Below are positions 1 through 8,840 of a DNA stretch of 64,000 nt, piece by piece. The position numbers and the translations under genes are program-made. Source of the stretch: an uncultured Acinetobacter sp. GTDB taxonomy: Bacteria; Pseudomonadota; Gammaproteobacteria; Pseudomonadales; Moraxellaceae. Where the stretch lies: NCBI RefSeq assembly GCF_947624825.1, contig NZ_CANQLZ010000007.1:1-64000 (forward strand), read 5' to 3'. The notes beneath the pieces were generated by a model that was given only the letters and a program-made list of their open reading frames with translations, was not told the DNA's origin and did not search any database. Positions within the stretch are counted from its first letter, which is position 1, and each line of letters opens with the position of its first letter.

Positions 1-72
<72 letters not shown>

Positions 73-80
73 AGTTTTCT

Positions 81-108
81 AAAGGCTCACAACAAGGTGG
101 GCCTTTTT
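81..108 (+). terminator. Rho-independent terminator after tRNA-fMet
   Basis: A 10-bp stem (81-90 with 97-106, one G:T pair) closes a 6-nt loop and runs into a T tract. It follows the tRNA CCA end by eight bases, so it should end the tRNA transcript or reduce read-through into the rimP operon. Confidence 0.8.
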
Positions 109-142
109 GCACAGTGGACATTTGTTTTTCTGTGTAATAATG

Positions 143-164
143 AGGGCGATTAACGCCCTTTTTT
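143..164 (+). terminator. second tandem terminator upstream of rimP
   Basis: AGGGCG (143-148) pairs with CGCCCT (154-159) around a 5-nt loop, followed by six Ts. It is the second terminator in 60 bp, so the rimP operon probably depends on its own promoter downstream. Confidence 0.7.
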
Positions 165-192
165 ATTGGCTATCGTGTAGTGCCGACATCAA

Positions 193-221
193 TTGGTCAA
201 ATAGTCATGTTTCACTACTAT
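193..221 (+). promoter_or_regulatory. possible sigma-70 promoter of the rimP-nusA-infB-rbfA operon
   Basis: TTGGTC (193-198) and TACTAT (216-221) are 17 bp apart and lie between the second terminator and rimP. Each hexamer matches consensus only partly. A short hairpin (ATGGTC 241-246 with GACCAT 252-257) falls in the predicted leader. Prediction only. Confidence 0.35.
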
Positions 222-284
222 TATAGTCCTGTCCAATCTTATGGTCGTTCTGACCATTGAATCGCACAAAATTGACGAGAGTAA

Positions 285-806
285 ATGAAGCTATCAAATA
301 AAACTCAAGCACTCCAAGACCTAATCGCTCCTGCTGTGCAAGCTTGTGGTGTTGACCTTTGGGGCATTGAATTTTTGCCGCAAGGAAAACGTTCTTTATT
401 ACGCATTTATATTGATAAAGATATTGATCAAACCACGCCAGTCTTAAATGAAGATGGTGAAGAAGAGCAAGGTCGCGGTATTGGCGTACAAGATTGTGTT
501 CGCGTAACACAACAAGTTGGCGCAATGCTCGACGTACATGACCCAATCTCTGGCGAATATTCACTTGAAGTATCATCTCCGGGTTGGGATCGTCCATTTT
601 TCCAATTACACCAGATGCCGGCTTATGTAGGTCAGCAAGTTGCATTGCGCCTGATTAGTGCTGTAGACAACCGTCGTAAATTTCAGGCGAAACTTGTTTC
701 AGTTGATCTTGAAAGCGAAATGATTCAAGTGGAAGTTGAAAAACAACAAGTGTTGGAAATCGACAGTCACAACATTGATAAAGCAAATTTAGTTTACCAA
801 GACTAA
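285..806 (+). CDS. rimP: ribosome maturation factor RimP
   Basis: RimP is needed for maturation of the 30S subunit. The 173-residue product opens with the family's N-terminal alpha/beta domain (motif [22 protein letters not shown], residues about 24-44) and keeps the conserved stretch [14 protein letters not shown] near residue 95 (SSPG-DRPL in most homologues). The C-terminal part is the Sm-like barrel. The protein is about 20 residues longer than E. coli RimP, mainly from an acidic insertion near residues 45-65 ([18 protein letters not shown]). The ATG follows a GAG-type ribosome site five bases away. It is the first gene of the operon with nusA, infB and rbfA, a conserved order. Confidence 0.95.
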   Translation: MKLSNKTQALQDLIAPAVQACGVDLWGIEFLPQGKRSLLRIYIDKDIDQTTPVLNEDGEEEQGRGIGVQDCVRVTQQVGAMLDVHDPISGEYSLEVSSPGWDRPFFQLHQMPAYVGQQVALRLISAVDNRRKFQAKLVSVDLESEMIQVEVEKQQVLEIDSHNIDKANLVYQD

Positions 807-835
807 TTGAAAAAGAATCAGAGAATAGGTGACTT

Positions 836-2320
836 ATGGCACGTGAAATTCTTACCGTAGTAGAAACGGTTAGTAACGAAAAAGGTGTACCTCGTGAAGC
901 AATCTTTGAAGCGCTTGAACAAGCGTTAGTTGCAGCAACGAAAAAGAAATTTTACGAAGGCACACACTCGGAAGAAGCACAATTACGTGTAGAAATCGAT
1001 CGTAAAACAGGTGACTACCGTACTTTCCGTCAATGGGAAGTTGTGGCTGATGAAGATCATGAAATGCCAGCGTGTCAAGATGCGATTTCTGATGTTGATC
1101 CAGCACAATGGTCATTGGGTGACATTCGCGAGCTTGAAGTTGAATCGATTGATTTTGGTCGTATTGCAGCACAAATTGCAAAGCAAGTGATTGTACAAAA
1201 GATTCGTGAAGCAGAGCGTGCTTTAATTGCTGATGCTTATGAATCTAAAGTTGGTGAGCTGATTTACGGCGAAGTGAAAAAGCAAACTAAAGATGGCTTT
1301 ATCATTGATCTTGGCGAAAATGCAGAAGCATATTTAGCACGTGAAGAAATGATTGCAAAAGAAATTTTGCGTCCTAAACAACGTGTTAATGCAATTTTGT
1401 TTAATGTTAACCGTGAAGGTCGTGGTGCACAATTACAATTGTCACGCGCTAAACCTGACATGCTGATTGCTTTGATGAAAAAGGAAATTCCAGAAATTTC
1501 TGAAGAAATCATTGAAATTAAAGCAGCTGCACGTCAACCGGGTGTTCGTGCTAAAATTGCAGTGAAAACTAACGATCATCGTATTGATCCAGTGGGTGCT
1601 TGTATTGGTATGCGTGGTACACGTATCCAAGCGGTACAATCTGAATTAAATGGTGAGCGTATTGATGTTGTGGTATGGTCAGATGATCCAGCGCAATATA
1701 TCGCAAGTGCTTTAGAGCCTGCTGATGTATCAAGCATTGTGATTGATGAAGATGCACGCACTGCAGATATCATCTTTGCAACCAGTGATCAACTTGCACG
1801 TGCCATCGGTTCACAAGGTCAAAACGTCCGTTTAGCGTCAGAATTAACTGGCTTTAAACTCGACATGATGCTTGAATCAGAATACCAAGCACGTCAACAA
1901 AATGAAGCACAACAATATTTAGACATGTTTGTGTCGCGTCTTGATATTGCTGAAGACTTAGCAATGGCTTTAGTGGAAATGGGCTTCACTTCGTTAGAAG
2001 AAATTGCATATGTTCCGGCTGAAACATTCGATGAAATCGAATTAGATGCTGAAACAGTAGAAATGTTACAAGGTCGTGCTAAAGAAATTGCTTTAGCTGA
2101 CGCATTGAAACAACAGGAAAATATCCAAGATCCAAGTGCTGAACTTCTAGCAATGGAAGGAATGACACAAGAGATTGCCTACGCGCTTGCTGCTCGTGGC
2201 GTGGTGACTGTCGATGATTTGGCAGACCAAGCTACGGATGATATCGCAGATATCGAAGCTTTAGGTGCTGAGAAAGCGGGTCAACTCATTATGAAAGCGC
2301 GCGAATCATGGTTTAACTAG
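836..2320 (+). CDS. nusA: transcription termination/antitermination protein NusA
   Basis: NusA binds RNA polymerase and nascent RNA and modulates pausing, termination and antitermination. At 494 residues it is almost the length of the E. coli protein. In order: an N-terminal polymerase-binding domain (about 1-125), an S1 domain starting near residue 138 ([16 protein letters not shown]), two KH domains (GACIGMRG near 260 and [15 protein letters not shown] near 325), and two C-terminal helical acidic repeats (about 365-425 and 435-490). The C-terminal repeats make it the proteobacterial long form. It starts 29 bases after rimP with an AGGTG ribosome site and ends eight bases before infB, which points to co-transcription. 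Confidence 0.97.
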   Translation: MAREILTVVETVSNEKGVPREAIFEALEQALVAATKKKFYEGTHSEEAQLRVEIDRKTGDYRTFRQWEVVADEDHEMPACQDAISDVDPAQWSLGDIRELEVESIDFGRIAAQIAKQVIVQKIREAERALIADAYESKVGELIYGEVKKQTKDGFIIDLGENAEAYLAREEMIAKEILRPKQRVNAILFNVNREGRGAQLQLSRAKPDMLIALMKKEIPEISEEIIEIKAAARQPGVRAKIAVKTNDHRIDPVGACIGMRGTRIQAVQSELNGERIDVVVWSDDPAQYIASALEPADVSSIVIDEDARTADIIFATSDQLARAIGSQGQNVRLASELTGFKLDMMLESEYQARQQNEAQQYLDMFVSRLDIAEDLAMALVEMGFTSLEEIAYVPAETFDEIELDAETVEMLQGRAKEIALADALKQQENIQDPSAELLAMEGMTQEIAYALAARGVVTVDDLADQATDDIADIEALGAEKAGQLIMKARESWFN

Positions 2321-2328
2321 GAGGTAAT

Positions 2329-5007
2329 ATGGCGGACAAGTCGATTAAAGATTTGGCAGTGAGCGTTAATCGCTCGGTTGAAACACTTTTAGAGCAAGTT
2401 CGTGATGCAGGCTTACCGCAACGTCAGCCTGAAGATATTATTTCCACAGAACAACAAGATACCCTCGTGAACCATTTGAAGAAAATTCATGGTCAAGACG
2501 TGGGTCAAGCAGGACAAATCACGTTGAAACGTAAAACAACCAGCACCGCTAAGGTAGCAAGTACCTCAGGTAAGGCGAAAACTATTAACGTAGAAGTTCG
2601 CAAAAAACATACTTTTGTTAAACCAGATCCAGAGCAGATCAAAGCAGAAGCATTGGCTAAAGCTGAAGCTGACAAAGCTAAAGCTCAATCTGATGCTCCA
2701 GTATCTGGCGTAAACAATGCAAACAAAGCTTTAGAAGCCATGCGTGCCGCTGCAAAACAAAGCAGTGAAAAGCAAGAAGTGTCTAAAGCTGCGGTTGTGG
2801 TAAAACGCAAATCGACGAATAAGCCAGTGGTTAAATCGCAAATTAAAGCGATTGAAACACCTGAGCAAAAACGTGCGCGTGAAGCTGAAGCTGCTAAATT
2901 AAAAGCAGTGGAAGAAGCAGCACGTCGTCGCGCAGCAGAAGAAGCGCAACAACGTACGCTTGAGCAAATGCGTCAAATGGCGTCTAAGTATTCAGCTGAA
3001 GACAATGCGCCAACGATTCGTGTTGTAGATGATTCTCCACTTGCTGCAGGCCTTGTAGGTCAAGCATACGAAGATTCATTTAACAAAGAAGACCGCGAAA
3101 TCAAACGTGGTACCAATACGCCAACTGCACGTGCACCTAAAAAAGGTGGTCGTCGTGGTCAAGAAGAGCAAAGCTTTAGCAAACAGCCTAAACGCGGTTT
3201 AAAAACTAGCTCTTCAAACAAACATGGCTTTGAAAAACCTGTTAAAAAACAAGTTTATGATGTTGAAATTGGTTCAACCATCATTGTTGCTGATCTTGCA
3301 GTTAAGATGGCAATCAAGGTGCGTGAAGTGATCAAATCACTCATGAAAATGGGTGAGCTTGTGACTCAAAACCAAGCCATTGATCAAGAAATTGCAGCGT
3401 TAATCGTAGAAGAAATGGGCCATAACCCAGTTCTTGTATCAGATACACAAGCTGAAGATAACTTACTAGAAGCAGCAGAAGAAGCGCGTGGTGTTCAATC
3501 AACGCGTGCGCCTGTTGTGACTATCATGGGTCACGTTGACCATGGTAAAACATCGCTTCTTGACCGTATTCGTCGTGCGAAAGTGGCACAAGGCGAGGCA
3601 GGTGGTATTACCCAGCATATCGGTGCTTACCATGTAACCACTGATAAAGGTATGATCACATTCCTTGATACTCCGGGACACGCAGCATTTACTGCTATGC
3701 GTTCACGTGGTGCCAAAGCGACTGATATCGTTGTTTTAGTTGTTGCAGCAGATGATGGTGTAATGCCACAAACTGCAGAAGCAATTGATCATGCGCGTGC
3801 TGCGGGTACGCCGATCATTGTTGCAATCAACAAAATGGATAAAGAATCTGCTGATCCAGATCGCGTATTAAACGAATTGACTGTGAAAGAAATCGTGCCT
3901 GAGCAATGGGGCGGTGACGTACCAGTAGCGATGGTTTCTGCGCATTCTGGTCAAGGTATTGATGAACTTCTTGATTTGATTTCACTTCAAGCTGAATTGC
4001 TTGAATTGAAAGCGTCTGAAGAAGGTGCGGCTCAAGGTGTAGTGATTGAAGCACGTGTAGACAACAGCCGTGGTGCGGTAACGTCTATTCTTGTTCAAAA
4101 CGGTACATTAAAAGTAGGTGACCTTGTTCTTGCAGGTGCATCTTACGGCCGCGTTCGTGCAATGACAGATGAAAACGGTAAACGTATTCAATCTGCAGGT
4201 CCTTCGATTCCTGTTGAAATCTTAGGTCTTCCTGAAGCGCCAATGGCGGGTGACGAAGTTCTTGTTGTAAGCGATGAGAAAAAAGCGCGTGAAGTTGCCG
4301 ATGCCCGTATGGATCGTGAACGTCAAAAACGTCTTGAGCGTCAATCTGCAATGCGTCTTGAAAACATTATGGCGTCTATGGGCAAAAAAGATGTGCCTAT
4401 CGTGAACGTTGTATTGAAAACTGACGTACGTGGTACCTTAGAAGCGCTACACGTTGCACTTGCTGATCTTGCAACAGACGAAGTGAAAGTACGTATTATT
4501 GGTTCAGGTGTTGGTGCAATCACTGAATCTGACGTAACACTTGCTGAATCTTCTGAAGCAGTATTACTTGGCTTTAACGTACGTGCCGATGCAACTGCGC
4601 GTCAAAAAGCAGATGCAGATAGCATTGACATTCGTTACTACTCAATCATCTATCAATTGATTGATGATGTGAAAGCTGCGATGAGCGGTAAGCTTGCTCC
4701 TGAACACCGTGAAACCATTCTTGGTGTGGCGCAAGTACGTGAAGTATTCCACTCAAGCAAATTTGGTGCAGCTGCAGGCTGTATGGTTCTTGAAGGCGTA
4801 TTACATCGTAACAAACCAATTCGCGTATTACGTGATGACGTGGTGGTATTCCAAGGTGAACTTGAATCGCTTCGTCGTTATAAAGAAGTGGTTGAAGAAG
4901 TTCGTGCCGGTATGGAATGTGGTCTTGCAGTTAAAGGCTACAAAGACATTAAGGCATTGGATAAGATCGAAGTATACGACGTACAATTGATTAAACGGAG
5001 TCTTTAA
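2329..5007 (+). CDS. infB: translation initiation factor IF-2
   Basis: IF-2 is the GTPase that positions fMet-tRNA on the 30S subunit and promotes subunit joining. The 892-residue protein has an IF2_N domain at the extreme N-terminus, a long charged Ala/Lys/Glu-rich linker (about 90-220) and a second IF2_N-type segment near 305-360. The G domain carries GHVDHGKTS (G1, about 401-409), DTPGHAAF (G3) and NKMDK (G4); EF-Tu-like domain II, domain III and the C2 fMet-binding domain follow. A near-perfect AGGAGGT site precedes the ATG. The stop codon overlaps the rbfA start by one base (TAATG). Confidence 0.98.
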   Translation: MADKSIKDLAVSVNRSVETLLEQVRDAGLPQRQPEDIISTEQQDTLVNHLKKIHGQDVGQAGQITLKRKTTSTAKVASTSGKAKTINVEVRKKHTFVKPDPEQIKAEALAKAEADKAKAQSDAPVSGVNNANKALEAMRAAAKQSSEKQEVSKAAVVVKRKSTNKPVVKSQIKAIETPEQKRAREAEAAKLKAVEEAARRRAAEEAQQRTLEQMRQMASKYSAEDNAPTIRVVDDSPLAAGLVGQAYEDSFNKEDREIKRGTNTPTARAPKKGGRRGQEEQSFSKQPKRGLKTSSSNKHGFEKPVKKQVYDVEIGSTIIVADLAVKMAIKVREVIKSLMKMGELVTQNQAIDQEIAALIVEEMGHNPVLVSDTQAEDNLLEAAEEARGVQSTRAPVVTIMGHVDHGKTSLLDRIRRAKVAQGEAGGITQHIGAYHVTTDKGMITFLDTPGHAAFTAMRSRGAKATDIVVLVVAADDGVMPQTAEAIDHARAAGTPIIVAINKMDKESADPDRVLNELTVKEIVPEQWGGDVPVAMVSAHSGQGIDELLDLISLQAELLELKASEEGAAQGVVIEARVDNSRGAVTSILVQNGTLKVGDLVLAGASYGRVRAMTDENGKRIQSAGPSIPVEILGLPEAPMAGDEVLVVSDEKKAREVADARMDRERQKRLERQSAMRLENIMASMGKKDVPIVNVVLKTDVRGTLEALHVALADLATDEVKVRIIGSGVGAITESDVTLAESSEAVLLGFNVRADATARQKADADSIDIRYYSIIYQLIDDVKAAMSGKLAPEHRETILGVAQVREVFHSSKFGAAAGCMVLEGVLHRNKPIRVLRDDVVVFQGELESLRRYKEVVEEVRAGMECGLAVKGYKDIKALDKIEVYDVQLIKRSL

Positions 5008-5411
5008 TGGCCGGTAGTCAACGTCTGAAGCGTATGGCGGACACAGTACAGCGCGAGTTGTCTGAACTGATCCGTCAGGAGCTAAAAGATCCGCGTTTAG
5101 GTGGTCTTGTGACCATCTCTGCGGTCAAAGTTAGCCCAGACTTAGGTTATGCTGAAGTGTATGTGACCGTGATGGGTCGTGAGCTTGGCGATGAGCAAAG
5201 TGAAACGGCAAATAAAGAAACTTTAGAGGTGTTAAACAAAGCCTCTGGTTTCTTGCGCCATGAACTGAGCCGTCGTATTAAGACACGTATTACGCCACGT
5301 TTGCGTTTCCACTATGACAAAACCAATGCGTATGGTAACTATATGTTTGGTCTGATTGCAGAAGCTGTGAAGGATTTACCTACAGCCGATGACAAGAAAG
5401 ACGACGAATAA
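5007..5411 (+). CDS. rbfA: 30S ribosome-binding factor RbfA
   Basis: RbfA is a cold-shock-associated assembly factor that binds the 30S subunit and helps mature the 16S 5' end. The 134-residue protein begins with the typical helix SQRLKRMADTVQRELSELIR and contains DPRLGGLVTISAVKVSPDL and the conserved LRFHYD near the end of the KH-like fold; the C-terminal tail is acidic and lysine-rich. The start shares one base with the infB stop, with GGAG six bases upstream, so translation is probably coupled. It is the last gene of the operon and a strong terminator follows. Confidence 0.97.
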   Translation: MAGSQRLKRMADTVQRELSELIRQELKDPRLGGLVTISAVKVSPDLGYAEVYVTVMGRELGDEQSETANKETLEVLNKASGFLRHELSRRIKTRITPRLRFHYDKTNAYGNYMFGLIAEAVKDLPTADDKKDDE

Positions 5412-5420
5412 GTTGTCATA

Positions 5421-5448
5421 AAAAAAGCCACCTTCGGGTGGCTTTTTT
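5421..5448. terminator. bidirectional terminator between rbfA and mnhG
   Basis: A perfect 12-bp stem (5421-5432 with 5437-5448) closed by a TTCG tetraloop, with A and T tracts on either side. It lies between convergent rbfA and mnhG and can serve both strands. Confidence 0.93.
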
Positions 5449-5451
5449 GAT

Positions 5452-5859
5452 TTAGGCAATGTCATTATTGTCGTGTTTGACTTGCTTTTGATAGCGTTTA
5501 AAACTACGACGATGTTTTTGCCACGGTAATGGTCGCTCTAAACTCTCAGGTACATCGCCACTCATCGAGCGTAAACGTAAGTGTAGGGCAGCCTGTGCCA
5601 TTAAGTTGGCCGATACCGGCGCGGTAATAAAGGCAAACAAGGTAATTAAGATTTCGGCAAAGCCAAAACGGCCATGTGCTGCTGAAAAAATAATAGCGGC
5701 CATTAAAAAGCCACCTAAACCTAAAGTGCTTGATTTAGTTGGGGCATGGAGGCGCATAAATAAATCGGGCAGACGCACCATGCCAATGCCGCCAACCAAC
5801 ATAAATAAACCACCCATGACCAAAAAAATCGACACCAATATTTCTAAAACTAAAGACAT
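5452..5859 (-). CDS. mnhG: Na+/H+ antiporter Mrp-type subunit G
   Basis: Small integral-membrane subunit of the multi-component Mrp (Mnh/Pha) antiporter, which exchanges Na+ or K+ for protons. The 135 residues hold three predicted membrane helices (about 5-25, 40-60, 65-85) and the family motif GMVRLPDLFMRLHAPTKSSTLG. A basic cytoplasmic tail follows (about 95-135, KHRRSFKRYQKQ). It is the last gene of the operon, ten bases after mnhF, and is followed at once by a terminator. Subunit G is thought to act only within the complex. Confidence 0.93.
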   Translation of the reverse strand: MSLVLEILVSIFLVMGGLFMLVGGIGMVRLPDLFMRLHAPTKSSTLGLGGFLMAAIIFSAAHGRFGFAEILITLFAFITAPVSANLMAQAALHLRLRSMSGDVPESLERPLPWQKHRRSFKRYQKQVKHDNNDIA

Positions 5860-5869
5860 ACAGTCGCTC

Positions 5870-6148
5870 CTAGTCGATCACGTGACCGGTGGTAAAGTAA
5901 CGTGCTAAGGCAGCAGTGGAGACAAAGCCTAGCATCGCCACCAACAAGGCACCTTCAAACAGTGAAGTGCTTGCCCAATAAATCCCGAGTACAATGACTA
6001 AGCCTGTTGCATTTAAAAATAAGGTATCAAGTGCTAATAAGCGATCTACAATTGATGGACCAATCACAAGGCGATACAAGCACATCAGCATCGACAGGGT
6101 AATGGCAAGCAAGCTAATGCCCAGTGCATAAGGCAAAATGGTGTTCAT
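5870..6148 (-). CDS. mnhF: Na+/H+ antiporter Mrp-type subunit F
   Basis: The 92-residue protein has three membrane helices and the family signature GPSIVDRLLALDTLFLN near residues 28-45. In the Mrp complex subunit F accompanies E and G in the small-subunit module. Its ATG overlaps the mnhE stop codon (ATGA), so translation is probably coupled. The length is normal for the family. Confidence 0.93.
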   Translation of the reverse strand: MNTILPYALGISLLAITLSMLMCLYRLVIGPSIVDRLLALDTLFLNATGLVIVLGIYWASTSLFEGALLVAMLGFVSTAALARYFTTGHVID

Positions 6149-6663
6149 GCAACATCTCCTGTCTGTACGTCAAAAATTTCCATGAGTGGTTTTTCATAGC
6201 GTGCTTTGATGAGACGAATTTCTTCATCTACATCGTCTGTACTTAAAGCATGTACCAAAATATCACCACGATCTTGGTCAATACCCGCTGTGACCGTACC
6301 CGGCGTGGTGGTAATGATCATCGCTAATAAGGTATTGACTTGCTCATGTTTGGTTTCTAGTGGTACACGAAACCATTTAGGTTGCAATTTGTCGGTAGGA
6401 CCTAACACCAATTTAGCCACGCGCAAATTAGAAATCACAATGTCCCACAGCACCACTAAAAATAGTTTAAAAGACGGTAGCCAATGAATGTCGGGGGTGC
6501 GCTCTACAAAAGGCCGAATTAAGCGTGGGATGGCAATGGCAAGAATTAAGGCCATGACCAAAGTACCCGCTTCCAAACTCTGCGCTAACATGATCCAACT
6601 GACACCAACCAATACCGAAACAAAAGGATGCGGCAGCCAGCGTTGGAAAAAGCTGTATTGCAT
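6145..6663 (-). CDS. mnhE: Na+/H+ antiporter Mrp-type subunit E
   Basis: Subunit E is a membrane protein with N-terminal helices and a cytoplasmic C-terminal domain. The 172-residue sequence shows hydrophobic segments at about 15-60 and 65-90, then the conserved soluble part with TLLAMIITTTPGTVTAGID, typical of MnhE/MrpE. Overlaps of one base with mnhD (TAATG) and four with mnhF (ATGA) tie it into one translated unit. Confidence 0.93.
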   Translation of the reverse strand: MQYSFFQRWLPHPFVSVLVGVSWIMLAQSLEAGTLVMALILAIAIPRLIRPFVERTPDIHWLPSFKLFLVVLWDIVISNLRVAKLVLGPTDKLQPKWFRVPLETKHEQVNTLLAMIITTTPGTVTAGIDQDRGDILVHALSTDDVDEEIRLIKARYEKPLMEIFDVQTGDVA

Positions 6664-8474
6664 TAGTAGCCCTCCTGTACGGGTTGTAGTTTATCACCGC
6701 TAGGATCACTCAATTGTTGTTGCTGTTTGAGGATTTGGCGCTGTTTAAAATCTGAAATATGCTCACCTTGTAAGGTGTTTTCAGATATCACATATGGAAT
6801 AAGGTGCGCGTTTGGATCAATGCTTTCACCACCATATTTGGTTTGTGGAAGATTTTCTGGATCATAGGGCTGCACGCTAATGGCTTGGTTGTCAGCATCA
6901 TGTTTTAAAATGGTGGCTTCATACAATTCATTATGTTGAATTTGCACGGCTGTGCTGTGCATATAACGCTGAATGGGACTGGTCAATAGCACATAGCCTA
7001 TTAGTAGGGCTAACAGTATATAAATGGCTGTGTCATTGCGTGGCGGTGCCTTTGCAGGTAGCACTTGATAAGCAAGATAGGCGTCGCTGGTGACATCGTC
7101 TTCAGGTTTTGTGGCACGCCAAAACAGAATAAAACCAACGCGGGTAAAGCCAATAATGCTCAGTAAGCTCACCAACAGTAAAGTGGCAATAATCCAAGCT
7201 TGATAAGCATGTCCTGCTGTGGCTTGTAAAATAAATACTTTACCTAAAAAGCCACTAAAAGGCGGCAAACCTGCCATCATTAAAGCAATGATAAAAAAGG
7301 TGATTGAAGCAATTTTTTGTTGTTTGATCTGTGGGGCAACTTTGAGGTGGTCTTTAAACTCACCCCGTTGTGAGGTGATCCAACCGCCCATTAAATACAG
7401 TGCAGCTGCAATCAAGGTACTGTGTAACATGTAATACAATGCACCGGCCCATGCTTGTGGGTTTAGCATGGCAATTGCCACTAAAATTGTGCCCACAGAA
7501 GACAAAATCATAAAGCCAACAAAACGGCGTAAGCGCTCAGCACCCAATGCTGCAATGGCACCATACAGTGACGTGATCAGACCAATCGTGAGTAACCATG
7601 GCGCCAAAATGCTATGGCTTAAGGGGTCATCAAAGACTGTCCCATTAATCCGTAAGATGGCATAAATCCCGACCTTGGTCATAATGGTAAAGAATGCAGC
7701 AACGGGTGTGGCTGCCACAGCGTAAGTTTTTGGTAGCCAAAAACCTACGGGTAACATGGCAGCTTTAATCCCAAACACCACAAATAGCATGAGACCACCA
7801 GCCACCGCCAAGCGATGCTCAGCAGGTTCAAGCAGCGGCATTAAACGTGCCACGTCGGTCATATTTAAACTACCAACGCTGCCATAAATCATGCCCAAAC
7901 CAATTAAAAATAGCGCAGATGCTAATAAATTAATGGTGACATAATGAATGCCTAGCTGAAAACGCACCTTGCCCTGACCATGTAATAGCAATACATAAGA
8001 TGCCATCAGCAAGATTTCAAAAAACACAAATAGGTTAAATAAATCGCCCGTTAAAAATGCTCCGCACAGACCCATAATCAGAAAGTGCAGCATGGCATGG
8101 AAATAACGACCGCGTTCATCCCATTGTCGGCTGGCGTACCATAAAATTGGAACAGCAAGGGTATAGGTCAGCACCAACATTAAGGCCGAAAGCTGATCAA
8201 GCACTAAAATAATGCCAAAAGGTGCAGCCCATTCACTTAAGTTATAAATGATAATTTGCCCACTACTGGCATAACTTAAATAGCAAAGGGCTGTGGCTAA
8301 ACCTAATGTTGCAGAAATATAGCTAATACCACGACGCCATGGTTGACGCCAATCATAGGCCAATGAACCCGAACCCGGATTGCCCAATAACAGCAAAATG
8401 AAAGCAGTTAAAGCTGGAATTAAAATACTAAAAATAGGTGCGTGTTGCTGCCAAAAATGCAGAAGATCAGTCAT
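6663..8474 (-). CDS. mnhD: Na+/H+ antiporter Mrp-type subunit D
   Basis: Subunit D is homologous to the proton-pumping NuoL/M/N subunits of complex I and forms one of the two large ion channels of the complex. The 603-residue protein has about 14 membrane helices and the proton-channel family features, including the segment GLCGAFLTGDLFNLFVFFEILLMAS split around the conserved Glu of helix 5 and KVGIYAILR further on. The last 100 or so residues are hydrophilic and Gln-rich, longer than usual, and probably cytoplasmic. The start overlaps the mnhC stop. Confidence 0.95.
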   Translation of the reverse strand: MTDLLHFWQQHAPIFSILIPALTAFILLLLGNPGSGSLAYDWRQPWRRGISYISATLGLATALCYLSYASSGQIIIYNLSEWAAPFGIILVLDQLSALMLVLTYTLAVPILWYASRQWDERGRYFHAMLHFLIMGLCGAFLTGDLFNLFVFFEILLMASYVLLLHGQGKVRFQLGIHYVTINLLASALFLIGLGMIYGSVGSLNMTDVARLMPLLEPAEHRLAVAGGLMLFVVFGIKAAMLPVGFWLPKTYAVAATPVAAFFTIMTKVGIYAILRINGTVFDDPLSHSILAPWLLTIGLITSLYGAIAALGAERLRRFVGFMILSSVGTILVAIAMLNPQAWAGALYYMLHSTLIAAALYLMGGWITSQRGEFKDHLKVAPQIKQQKIASITFFIIALMMAGLPPFSGFLGKVFILQATAGHAYQAWIIATLLLVSLLSIIGFTRVGFILFWRATKPEDDVTSDAYLAYQVLPAKAPPRNDTAIYILLALLIGYVLLTSPIQRYMHSTAVQIQHNELYEATILKHDADNQAISVQPYDPENLPQTKYGGESIDPNAHLIPYVISENTLQGEHISDFKQRQILKQQQQLSDPSGDKLQPVQEGY

Positions 8475-8839
8475 TAGGGCTCATCCTCGCGTGGGTCAAT
8501 GGCAGGTAGATCTTCTTTAGAGTCAACGTGATCTGTCCCTGATTCAAAGCGGCTGCGTAGTGCCAATTGCACAATAAAGGCGGTGGTGGCAAAACCAATC
8601 ACAATAGCAGTAAGTACCAATGCTTGTGGTAGTGGGTCGGTGGCTTGTGTGGTATTGGTGAGGACGGCAGGTGAATTAATCTGCACGCGTCCCATGGTAA
8701 ACAAGAAAATATTGACCGCATAACCAATCATGGCCAAGCCCAATACCACCGGAAAAGTACGCGCACGTAGCACCAAATAAATGCCTGTGGCGATTAATAA
8801 ACCAATGGCAGAGGCCAATAAAAATTCTAAGCTGATCAT
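8474..8839 (-). CDS. mnhC: Na+/H+ antiporter Mrp-type subunit C
   Basis: Subunit C is the homologue of NuoK. The 121 residues contain three membrane helices and the motif TDPLPQALVLTAIVIGFATTAF, conserved in MrpC and NuoK. The extreme C-terminus is acidic (PAIDPREDEP). A GGGGA ribosome site lies six bases upstream, inside the end of mnhA, whose stop is one base before this start codon. Confidence 0.95.
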   Translation of the reverse strand: MISLEFLLASAIGLLIATGIYLVLRARTFPVVLGLAMIGYAVNIFLFTMGRVQINSPAVLTNTTQATDPLPQALVLTAIVIGFATTAFIVQLALRSRFESGTDHVDSKEDLPAIDPREDEP

Positions 8840-8840
8840 C

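Noticed and set aside
4694-4990. 98-codon frame within infB
   Set aside because: An alternative frame inside the conserved IF-2 C-terminal domain, with no start signal.
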